Source: Agelas oroides (taxonomy: Eukaryota > Porifera > Demospongiae > Agelasida > Agelasidae). Taken from it: DNA of 64,000 nt. Where the stretch lies: contig OX422197.1 of assembly GCA_949130485.1 (NCBI GenBank), positions 3,912,205-3,976,204 on the forward strand. The letters run 5' to 3'. This document shows positions 54,301 through 64,000 of the stretch, one piece after another. Below the pieces are notes generated by a model that worked only from the letters and a program-made list of their open reading frames with translations, made no database searches and was not told the DNA's origin. The position numbers were made by a program, and so were the translations under genes. Every line of letters starts with the position of its first letter. The first letter of the stretch is position 1.

Positions 54301-57300
54301 GAAAGATTGAGAAAGCAGTTTTCACCACTGTGAAGGTCCTGTGGAACTCGTGTAATCCTGTGTGTATGCTGGAATGACCTGACAAAGTGATTTTAACTGC
54401 CGACAATGTGCTGTGAACCCCGTGGAGGCTGGTTTAAGTGTCAGGAAAGATCAAAAAGCAGTTTTAACTACTGAGAAGGCCCTGTGATGCTTGTGCAAGC
54501 CTGTGTATGTGCGGGAATGACCTGACAAAGCCGTTTTGACCGCCGTGAAGGTGCTGTCAAGTTGCTGCAAGCCTGTTTATGTGCGGGAAAGACCTGATAA
54601 AGCCGTTTTAACCGCCGATTAGGTGCTGTGAAGCGCGTGCAATCCTGTTTAAGTGCCAGGAAAGATCCAGAAAGCAGTTTTCACCACTGTGGAAGCCTTG
54701 TGAAGCTCGTGCAAGCCTGTGTATGTGCGGGAAAGACTTGCTAAAGGCGTTTTAACCATCGAGGAGGTGCTGTGAAGCTCTTGCAAGCCTGTTTATATAC
54801 GGGAAAGACCTGATAAAGCCGTTTTAACCGCGGATATGGTGCTCTGATGCACGTTGAACCCTGTTTATGTGCGGGAAAGACCTAATAAAGCCGTTTCAAC
54901 CGCCGATGAGGTGCTGTCAAGCACGTACGATCCTGTTTAAGTGCCGGGAAAGATTGAGAAAGCAGTTTTCACCACTGTGAAGGTCCTGTGGAACTCGTGT
55001 AATCCTGTGTATATGCTGGAATGACCTGACAAAGTGATTTTAACTGCCGAGAATGTGCTGTGAACCCCGTGGAGGCTGGTTTAAGTGTCAGGAAAGATCA
55101 AAAAGCAGTTTTAACTACTGAGAAGGCCCTGTGATGCTTGTGCAAGCCTGTGTATGTGCGGGAATGACCTGACAAAGCCGTTTTGACCGCCGTGAAGGTG
55201 CTGTCAAGTTGCTGCAAGCCTGTTTATGTGCGGGAAAGACCTGATAAAGCCGTTTTAACCGCCGATTAGGTGCTGTGAAGCACGTGCAATCCTGTTTAAG
55301 TGCCAGGAAAGATCCAGAAAGCAGTTTTCACCACTGTGGAAGCCTTGTGAAGCTCGTGCAAGCCTGTGTATGTTCGGGAAAGACTTGCTAAAGGCGTTTT
55401 AACCATCGAGGAGGTGCTGTGAAGCTCTTGCAAGCCTGTTTATATACGGGAAAGACCTGATAAAGCCGTTTTAACCGCGGATATGGTGCTCTGATGCACG
55501 TTGAACCCTGTTTATGTGCGGGAAAGACCTAATAAAGCCGTTTTAACCGCAGATGAGGTGCTATGAAGCACGTGCAATCCTGTTTAAGTGGCGGGAAAGA
55601 TTGAGAAAGCAGTTTTCACCACTGTGAAGGTCCTGTGGAACTCGTGTATTCCTGTGTATATGCTGGAATGAACTGACAAAGTCATTTTAACTGCCGAGAA
55701 TGTGCTGTTAAGCCCGTGGAGGCTGGTTTAAGTGTCAGGAAAGATCAAAAAGCAGTTTTAACTACTGAGAAGGCCCTGTGATGCTTGTGCAAGCCTGTGT
55801 ATGTGCGGGAATGACCTGACAAAGCCGTTTTGACCGCCGTGAAGGTGCTGTCAAGTTGCTGCAAGCCTGTTTATGTGCGGGAAAGACCTGATAAAGCCGT
55901 TTTAACCGCCGATTAGGTGCTGTGAAGCACGTGCAATCCTGTTTAAGTGCCAGGAAAGATCCAGAAAGCAGTTTTCACCACTGTGGAAGCCTTGTGAAGC
56001 TCGTGCAAGCCTGTGTATGTGCGGGAAAGACTTGCTAAAGGCGTTTTAACCATCGAGGAGGTGCTGTGAAGCTCTTGCAAGCCTGTTTATATACGGGAAA
56101 GACCTGATAAAGCCGTTTTAACCGCGGATATGGTGCTCTGATGCACGTTGAACCCTGTTTATGTGCGGGAAAGACCTAATAAAGCCGTTTTAATCGCAGA
56201 TGAGGTGCTGTGAAGCACGTGCAATCCTGTTTAAGTGGCGGGAAAGATTGAGAAAGCAGTTTTCACCACTGTGAAGGTCCTGTGGAACTCGTGTAATCCT
56301 GTGTATATGCTGGAATGACCTGACAAAGTGATTTTAACTGCCGAGAATGTGCTGTGAAGCCCGTGGAGGCTGGTTTAAGTGTCAGGAAAGATCAAAAAGC
56401 AGTTTTAACAACTGATAAGGCCCTGTGATGCTTGTGCAAGCATGTGTATGTGCGGGAAAGACTTGAAAAAGCCGTTTTGACCGCCGTGAAGGTGCTGTGA
56501 TGCACGTTCAACCCTGTTTATGTGCGGGAAAGACTTGACAAAGCCGTTTTGACCGCCGTGAAGGTGCTGTGAAGCTGCTGCAAGCCTGTTTATGTGCGGG
56601 AAAGACCTGATAAGGCCGTTTTAACCGCCGATGAGGTGCTGTGAAGCACGTGCAATCCTGTTTAAGTGCCGGGAAAGATTGAGAAAGCAGTTCTCACCAC
56701 TGTGAAGGTCCTGTGGAACTCGTGTAATCCTGTGTATATGCTGGAATGACCTGACAAAGTCATTTTACCTGCCGAGAATGTGCTGTGAAGCTCGTGGAGG
56801 GTGGTTTAAGTGTCAGGAAAGATCTAAAAAGCAGTTTTAACAAGTGAGAAAGCCCTGTGATGCTTGTGCAAGCCTGTGTATGTGCGGGAAAGACCTGACA
56901 AAGCCGTTTTGACCGCCGTGAAGTTGCTGTGAAGCTGCTGCAAGCCAGTTTATGTGCGGGAATGACCTGATAAAGCCGTTTTAGCCGCCGATTAGGTGCT
57001 GTGAAGAACGTGCAATCCTGTTTAAGTGCCAGGAAAGATCGAGAAAGCAGTTTTCACCACTGTGGAAGCCTTGTGAAGCTCGTGCAAGCCTGTGTATGTG
57101 CGGGAAAGACTCGATAAAGCCGTTTTAACCGCCGATGAGGTGCTGTGATGCACGTTCAACCCTGTTTATGTGCGGGAAAGACCTGATAAAACCGTTTTAA
57201 ACGCCGATGAGGAGCTGTGAAGGACGTGCAATCCTGTTTAAGTGCCGGGAAAGATAGAGAAAGCAGTTTTCACCACTGTGAAGGTCCTGAGGAACTCATG

Positions 57301-57730
57301 TAATCCTGTGTATATGCTGGAATCACCTGACAAAGTCATTTTAACTGCCGAGAATATGCTGTGAAGCCCGTGGAGGCTAGTTTAAGGGTCAGGAAAGATC
57401 TAAAAAGCAGTTTTAACTACTGAGGAGGCCCTGTGATGCTTGTGCAAGCCTGTGTATGTGCGGGAAAGACCTGATAAAGCGGTTTTAAACGCCGATGATG
57501 TGCTGTGATGCACGTGCAAGTGCCAGGAAAGATCGAGAAAGCACCTTTCACCACTGTGGAGGCCTTGTGAAGCTTGTGCAAGCCTGTTTATGTGCGTGAC
57601 AAGTCTGACAGAGCCCATAATAGGTCCAGTTAAGCTCGTGCAAGCCTGTTTAAGTGTCAGGAAAGAGCTAGAAAGCAGTTTTCACCAGTGTGGAAGTCCT
57701 GTGAAGCTCATGCAAGCCTGTGTATGTGTG
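51304..57730 (+). repeat. Satellite array, block 6 (direct)
   Basis: About 90 monomers. The segment 51,304-53,400 has its own subfamily ('ggtgtgacatcgccgtttta', 'gagccagggaagatcaagaa'). From about 54,260 to 56,500 a higher-order unit of about 646 bp (nine monomers) repeats at least three times: the word 'actgccgagaatgtgctgt' or its close variants recurs near 54,397, 55,043, 55,689 and 56,337. The end of the block (57,590-57,730) is a duplicate of 53,310-53,455. Confidence 0.95.
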
Positions 57731-57949
57731 CACTCTTAAAAATAGGGTGCTTACAAACACCCCAAAATTTAGAGCTCATTTGTGGGGTGTTAGTATAACA
57801 CTGATAGAAGTGAACGGTGTTAGAAAAGGTGTTAGAGGTGATTAGTGGTTCCTTGCACTTTTAACACCCTGAAAAAGAGACATAACACCCTATGATGTGT
57901 GTTGGAACCCATTTTGAGGAGTGTTCAAGCTGTGAGTATAACAATACAA

Positions 57950-59990
57950 TCCAAATGGAACTATTTTTGATATTTATTTTGTCTAGTTTGGTCAAGTGTT
58001 ACCTGTTTAAGGAATGAAATTGTTAGTTACAAGTAACCAATACATACAAGTGGTAAAATCAGAACCGTACCTAGACTATTTTCAGATCACTCACCCCAAA
58101 TGGGAAACAAACATCAGATTATGAATGTACACATCAAATGGGACTGTTTGATACCCATTTTGTCTAGTTTGGTCAAGTATTACCTTTTTCAGGGTTGAAA
58201 TTGTTAGTTACTAGTAACTGATACGTACATCGATCCGTACCTAGACTATTTTCAGATCACTTACCCCAAATGGGAAACAAACATCAGATTATGAATGTAC
58301 ACATCAAATGGGACTGTTTGATACCCATTTTGTCCAGTTTGGTCAAGTATTACCTTTTTCAGGGTTGAAATTGTTAGTTACAAGTAACCGATACGTACAT
58401 CCATACCTAGACTATTTTCAGATCACTTACCCCAAATGGGAAACAAACATCAGATTATGAATGTACACATCAAATGGGACTGTTTGATACCCATTTTGTC
58501 CAGTTTGGTCAAATATTACCTGTTTCAGGGTTGAAATTCTTAGTTACAAGTAACCGATATGTATAAGTGGTAAAATCACAACCGTACGTAGACTATTTTC
58601 AGATCACTAACCCCAAATGGGAAACAAACATCAGATTATGAATGTACACATCAAATGGGACTGTTTGATACCCATTTTGTCCAGTTTGGTCAAGTATTAC
58701 CTTTTTCAGGGTTGAAATTGTTAGTTACAAGTAACCGATACGTACATCCATACCTAGACTATTTTCAGATCACTCACCCCCAAATGGGAAACAAACATCA
58801 GATTATGAATGTACACATCAAATGGGACTGTTTGATACCCATTTTGTCTAGTTTGGTCAAGTATTACCTGTTTCAGGGTTGAAATTGTTAGTTACAAGTA
58901 ACCGATATGTATAAGTGGTGAAATCACAACCGTACCTAGACTATTTTCAGATCACTCACCCCAAATGGGAAACAAACATCAGATTATGAATGTGCACATC
59001 AAATGGGACTGTTTGATACCCATTTTGTCCAGTTTGGTCAGGTATTAACTGTTTGAAGGCTGAAATTGTTAGTTACAAGTAACCGATATGTATAAGTGGT
59101 AAAATCACAACCGTACCTAGACTATTTTCAGATCACTCACCCCAAATGGGAAACAAACATCAGATTATGAATGTACACATCAAATGGGACTGTTTGATAC
59201 CCATTTTGTCCAGTTTGGTCAAATATTACCTGTTTCAGGGTTGAAATTCTTAGTTACAAGTAACCGATATGTATAAGTGGTGAAATCACAACCGTACCTA
59301 GACTATTTTCAGATCACTTACCCCAAATGGGAAACAAACATCAGATTATGAATGTACACATCAAATGGGACTGTTTGATACCCATTTTGTCCAGTTTAGT
59401 CAAGTATTAACTGTTTGAGGGCTGAAATTGTTAGTTACAAGTAACCGATATGTATAAGTGGTAAAATCACAACCGTACCTGGACTATTTTCAGATCACTC
59501 ACCCCAAATGGGAAACAAACATCAGATTCAGATCAAATGGGACTGTTTGATACCCATTTTGTCTAGTTTGGTCAAGTATTACCTTTTTCAGGGTTGAAAT
59601 TGTTAGTTACAAGTAACCAATACGTACATCCATACCTAGACTATTTTCAGATCACTTACCCCAAATGGGAAACAAACATCAGATTATGAATGTACGCATC
59701 AAATGGGACTGTTTGGTACCCATTTTGTCGAGTTTGGTCAGGTATTACCTGTTTCAGGGTTGAAATTCTTAGTTACAAGTAACCGATATGTATAAGTGGT
59801 AAAATCACAACCGTACGTAGACTATTTTCAGATCACTAACCCCAAATGGGAAACAAACATCAGATTATGAATGTACACATCAAATGGGACTGTTTGATAC
59901 CCATTTTGTCCAGTTTGGTCAAGTAGTACCTGTTCCCAGGGTTGAAAATGTTAGTTATATACAACTAACCGATACGTATACATATAAGTA
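57950..59990 (+). repeat. Tandem repeat of 160-180 bp inside the CACTA-like element
   Basis: About eleven copies. Each has 'ttagttacaagtaaccgata', 'cctagactattttcagatca', 'ccccaaatgggaaacaaaca' and 'ggactgtttgatacccattt'. Spacing is mostly 168-180 bp, with one shortened copy near 59,510. It is unrelated to the 72-bp satellite outside. Confidence 0.95.
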
Positions 59991-61720
59991 GTGAAATCAT
60001 TACTGTACCTAGACTAAGTTGATGTAGTAATCTTGCTCACTCTTCAGAATATATAGTCTGAGAGATCATCAAGGTCAAATATTGCCTGTTTCAGGGATAA
60101 ATAATTGTTAGCTAGCTAGCCTTGCAAGAAGGGCGGGGCTAATAATGTTAGGGGCGTGGCTCACGCATGTGTAGATGTGCGCAGATTGGCAGAGTACATT
60201 GCGCGCGCCATTTCAAATTTTCTCACGTCGAATTTCTGGTTGATACTGACTCTGAGTTTATGCTCTTTGGTATACCTCCTTCGTAACAATGCTTTCAGAA
60301 ATGAGGTGGTACCTGGAGTTGGTGGAAAAGGTGATTTTTCTGTCTTCAATACCTCGATCAGCGGAGCGAATATCGATCGGCGGTAGAGAGTTCCAAGCAG
60401 TTATCGATACATCGCGAGACTTCACACAACCAGCAGTGGCAAGAAGCTGCTGAAAGTGAGTGGATTTATTCTGTAGTGTTTTATACTCCAAAGAAAAGAA
60501 TTTAGTAAGCTTACTGTAGGTAGCAGGTCTTGGTCATAGATAGTATATACCTTCGGAAGGTATATACTATCTATGATATTGTACATAGAAGCGATAGTCT
60601 AGACAAGAAGGTATACGGCCTGGGAACGAAACTATAGACCACGGAGGTCAGCCAGACAGGGAAGAGTAAGTCAGGAGTATTTTTGTTGTTGAACTGTTCA
60701 CTGATCTTCACGCGGTCACTGCAATTGCGCGATTTTCTTTCACCTTCAGTTGAACGTCTCGCGATTGCAGTGTTCGCGTATATAAAAGCTACTGAGAAAA
60801 CTCCTGGGCTATACCATGTCCTGTTTCACCCTTCCTATAGAGTTACTGTACATCAAAACCAGGGGTTCAGCTAGCTAGGTCGATAAATTGTTATACAGTT
60901 GATGTTGTAATCTTGCTCCCTCTCCAGAATGTATAGTCTGATCCTGTCTGAGAGATCATGGTGGTGTACATCATGCATCAAGGTATGAGCATCCCTTCCA
61001 ATGTTGTTATATAGGAAGGATTTAGTCAGGTTGGTGGCTGAGAGTAAATATACTAAACCCCAGATGACAAAACCAATTCCTTTTTCATTCAGGGACAGGT
61101 CTCAAGGCCACTGCATTCATCGCGCTGCCCTGTGTGGTAAGTGTGTACCACTTATTCCAGAGAGATGTGGTTCATTGTTGTACATGCACTGCTTGTTCAG
61201 AGCTTGTAATTGAGTTTGAGTATTCAATGATAAAATTCATAAAATTTTGTGATCATGACTATCTTCTGCTATACCTTCCGGCAGGCCTGTTCACTCCTCG
61301 TTGCTACTGGAACTTACCAAGTAAGTGCATCAAATGTTTCAATACATACAGCCTTGCTAAATGTATAATTCCCAGTGACCACATTCATGGCATAGTGACA
61401 TGCACATGCATGAGACAGAGCCTTTTGAAACTACTGAGTGCACATACATATTTTTCATTCTTTCACATTGCATGGTCTAAAAATATATGATTGTACTAAT
61501 CAGCAACTTAATACTGTGTGGAATATTCCTTCACAGATGGATGCTGAACACATATGAACTGACCGATATACATTATACAGTATATTCATGGTTAAATGTC
61601 ATTTTTGTATGTATAAATACCATATCATCTTGAAATGTACACAGTGTTCATTCATACAGTTTTCTTTGTAATTCTTGTATACAACATATTTATATTGTTT
61701 TCAGAAATTCACAAGAGTAT
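59991..61720. other. Unique interior of the CACTA-like element
   Basis: Low-copy sequence with no protein I recognise. A word 'gtaatcttgctc.ctct' with 'atatagtctg' and 'gagagatcat' occurs at about 60,030 and again at about 60,910, so part of it is an old internal duplication. A 76-codon frame starting at 60,156 (non-ATG) includes one possible membrane segment (FWLILTLSLCSLVYLL) but is probably chance. Confidence 0.4.
60534..60576. repeat. Perfect 43-nt palindrome
   Basis: Two 21-nt arms ('tcatagatagtatatacctt...' and its mirror) are separated by a single G. It is very AT-rich and could extrude as a cruciform. Its function is unknown. Confidence 0.9.
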
Positions 61721-61986
61721 GACTGTCCATACAAAATGGGAGTACCCCTATATAATTAGACCTACAGTAACACCCCATAAAGTGGTCAATCTAACACTCA
61801 TAAGGGGTCATGTGCAACACCCTCCTGGAGTGATAGCTAACACCCTTTAGGGTGTTCTCACACACTCCTGGTTAACACCTTTTGGAGTGTTATCCTGCAC
61901 CCTGCATAACACCCTTGGGGTGTTATATTTAAACATGCGAATGAGCACCCCAAAAGGTGTTCCCCAACACCTAACTTTTAACAGTG

Positions 61987-64000
61987 TGGAAAGACCTGAT
62001 AAAGCCGTTTTAACAGCTGAGAAAGTGCTGTGAAGCTCGTGTAAGCCTGTGTATGTGCGGGAATGACCCGGCAAAGACGTTTTAACCGCCGAGGAAGTGC
62101 TGTGAATCTCGTGCAAGCCTGTTTATGTGCGGGAAAGACCTGATAAAGCCGTTTTAACTGCCGTTGAGGCGCTGCATGTGATGCACGTGCAAGTGCCAGG
62201 AAAGATCGAGAAAGCACATTTCACCACTGTGGAGGCCTTGTGAAGCTCGTGCAAGCCTGTGTATGTGCGGGAAAGACTTGCTAAAACCGTTTTCACCGCC
62301 GAGGAGGTGCAGTGAAGCTCTTGCAAGCCTGTTGATGTGCGGGAAAGACCTGATAAAGCCGTTTTAACCGCCGATAAGGTGCTGTGAAGCACGTGCAATC
62401 CTGTTTATGTGCGGGAAAGACCTGATAAAGCCGTTTTAAACGCCGATGAGGAGCTGTGAAGCACGTGCAATCCTGTTTAAGTGCCGGGAAAGATAGAGAA
62501 AGCAGTTTTCACCACTGTGAAGGTCCTGTGAAACTCGTGTAATCCTTTGTATATGCTGGAATGACCTGACAAAGTCATTTTAACTGCCGAGAATGTGCTG
62601 TGAAGCCGTGGAGGCTGGTTTAAGTGTCCGGAAAGATCCTAAAAGCTGTTTTAACAACTGAGGAGGCCCTGTGATGCTTGTGCAAGCCTGTGTACGTGCG
62701 GGGAAGACCTGACAAAGCCGTTTTGACCGCCGTAAAGGTGCTGTGAAGCTGCTGCAAGCCTGTGTACGTGCGGGGAAGACCTGACAAAGCCGTTTTTACC
62801 GCCGTGAAGGTGCTGTGAAGCTGCTGCAAGCATGTTTATGTGCAGGAAAGACCTGATAAGGCCGTTTTAACCGCCGAGGAGGTGCTGTGAAGCACGTGCA
62901 ATCTTGTTTAAGTGCTATGCAGGAAAGATCGAGAAAGCATTTTTCACCCTTGTGAAGCTCGTGCAAGCCTGTGTATGTGCGGGAAAGACTTGCTAAAGCC
63001 GTTTTCACCGCCGAGGAGGTGCAGTGAAGCTCTTGCAAGCCTGTTGATGTGCGGGAAAGACCTGATAAAGCCGTTTTAACCGCCGATGCATGAGGTGCTG
63101 TGAAGCACGTGCAATCCTGTTTAAGTGCCGGGAAAGATTGAGAAAGCAGTTTTCACAACTGTAAAGGTCCTGTGAAACTCGTGTAATCCTTTGTATATGC
63201 TGGAATGACCTGACAAAGTCATTTTAACTGCCGAGAATGTGCTGTGAAGCCCGTGGAGGCTGGTTTAAGTGTCAGGAAAGATCCTAAAAGCAGTTTTAAC
63301 AACTCAGGAGGCCCTGTGATGCTTGTGCAAGCCTGTGTATGTGCGGGAAAGACTTGCTAAAGCCGTTTTAAACGCCGAGGAGGTGCTGTGAAGCTCTTGC
63401 AAGCCTGTTTATGTGCGGGAAAGACCTGATAAAGCGGTTTTAACCGCCGATGAGGTGCTGTGATGCACGTGCAAGTGCCAGGAAAGATTGAGAAAGCACC
63501 TTTCACCACTGTGGAGGCCTTGTGAAGCTCGTGCAAGCCTGTGTATGTGCGGGAAAGACTTGCTAAAGCCGTTTTCACCGCCGATGAGGTGCTGTGAAGC
63601 TGCTGCAAGCCTGTTTATGTGCGGGAAAGACCAGATAAGGCCCTTTTAACCGCCGTTGCGGTGCTGTAATGCACGTGCAAGTGCCAGGAAAGATCGAGAA
63701 AGCACCTTTTACCACAGTGGAGGCCTTATGAAGCTCATGGAAGCCTGTGTATGTGCGGGAAAAACTTGCTAAAGCCGTTTTCACCGCCGATGAGGTGCTG
63801 TGAAGCTGCTGCAAGCCTGTTTATGTGCGGGAAATACCTGATAAGGCCGTTTCAACCCCCGAGGAGGTGCTGTGAAGCACGTGTAATCATGTTTAATTGC
63901 CAGGAAAGATCGACAAAGCAGTTTTCACCACTGTGGAGGCCTTGTGAAGCTCGTGCAAACCTGTGTATGTACGGGAAAGACTTGCTAAAGCTGTTTTCAC
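61987..64000 (+). repeat. Satellite array, block 7, runs off the window
   Basis: About 28 monomers. The first part duplicates 53,456 onward (gaaagacctgataaagcc, cagctgagaaagtgctgtg, gaatgacccggcaaagacg), and the last part (about 63,360-64,000) duplicates about 53,540-54,180. The array continues past the end of the window. Confidence 0.95.

Larger units (their letters stand above)
57731..61986. mobile_element. CACTA-like non-autonomous element, 4.26 kb
   Basis: The ends read CACTCTTAAAAATAGGGTG and, on the other strand, CACTGTTAAAAGTTAGGTG. Many subterminal 'ggtgtt'/'aacacc' words lie within about 200 bp of each end. It is flanked by TG (57,729-57,730 and 61,987-61,988), and a duplicated satellite segment keeps the empty site at 53,454-53,455. 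CACTG-type ends with subterminal repeats point to EnSpm/CACTA. No transposase is recognisable. The interior holds an 11-copy tandem array and a unique stretch. Confidence 0.85.

Noticed and set aside
60156-60386. Small membrane protein gene
   Set aside because: It has no ATG start and no recognisable family, and it lies inside a non-autonomous transposon.
57721-61990. 5-bp target duplication GTGTG for the CACTA-like element
   Set aside because: Reading the inverted ends as CACTS...SAGTG leaves a 2-bp TG duplication, which agrees with the empty site at 53,454. The longer match is partly element sequence.
16488-64000. CRISPR-like regular repeats
   Set aside because: There are no unique spacers. 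Whole units are similar end to end, which is a tandem satellite in a eukaryote.
16488-64000. CENP-B box in the satellite
   Set aside because: I found no match to the YTTCGTTGGAARCGGGA pattern in the unit. The CACGTG word in half B is only a generic E-box palindrome.

Overview
This is a window of eukaryotic, most likely invertebrate animal, DNA made almost entirely of repeats. I found no host gene that I can name with confidence, no rRNA or tRNA gene and no CRISPR array. The organism cannot be fixed from sequence alone. The many short elements, some with terminal inverted repeats and TA, TTAA or 9-bp target duplications, together with CR1/Jockey-type LINEs, a Penelope-like fragment, a Mag-like Ty3/Gypsy element, hAT and CACTA-like remnants, fit a sponge or another early-branching marine invertebrate. 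I lean towards a demosponge, but this is inference.

Region 1 (about 1-16,490) is a mosaic of small DNA elements and duplicated spacers. Two copies of one segment (about 60-775 and 1,640-2,825) each carry a different insertion: a TTAA-flanked element in one and a TA-flanked element in the other, so each copy shows the other's empty site. Further on come fold-back elements, palindromes with GC-rich cores, a GGTAAGG-ended element (8,076-8,998), a LINE tail head to head with a Penelope-like fragment (9,776-10,448), a TA-flanked element inside a degenerate tandem region (10,530-12,370), the first copy of a GTCACG-ended element (12,559-13,315), a 575-bp interspersed repeat present twice, a 350-bp inverted-repeat element and a Mutator-like fold-back with a 9-bp target duplication.

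Region 2 (about 16,488-64,000, running off the right end) is a satellite array. Its monomer is about 72 bp, organised as an A-B dimer of about 144 bp, with longer higher-order duplications. About 30 kb of the window is satellite, roughly 420 monomers. One block (47,957-51,303) is inverted relative to the rest.

The array is broken by insertions: a 3.1-kb composite (hAT remnant, CACTA-like end, 1.1-kb inverted repeat) at 16,799-19,928; the second copy of the GTCACG element at 32,859-33,634; a short unknown insert at 36,576-36,720; a 5'-truncated LINE at 39,480-47,542 that itself holds a TTAA-flanked element and a near-whole LTR retrotransposon; a TA-flanked element at 49,238-49,949; and a 4.26-kb CACTA-like non-autonomous element at 57,731-61,986 with its own 170-180-bp tandem array. 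The only long reading frames are those of the LINE and the LTR element. The many 60-120-codon open frames in the satellite exist because the unit is 24 codons long, and I do not treat them as genes.

Nothing here looks like an operon or pathway. The layout is that of heterochromatin, possibly pericentromeric or centromeric, in which mobile elements have landed in a satellite that keeps rearranging by duplication and inversion.
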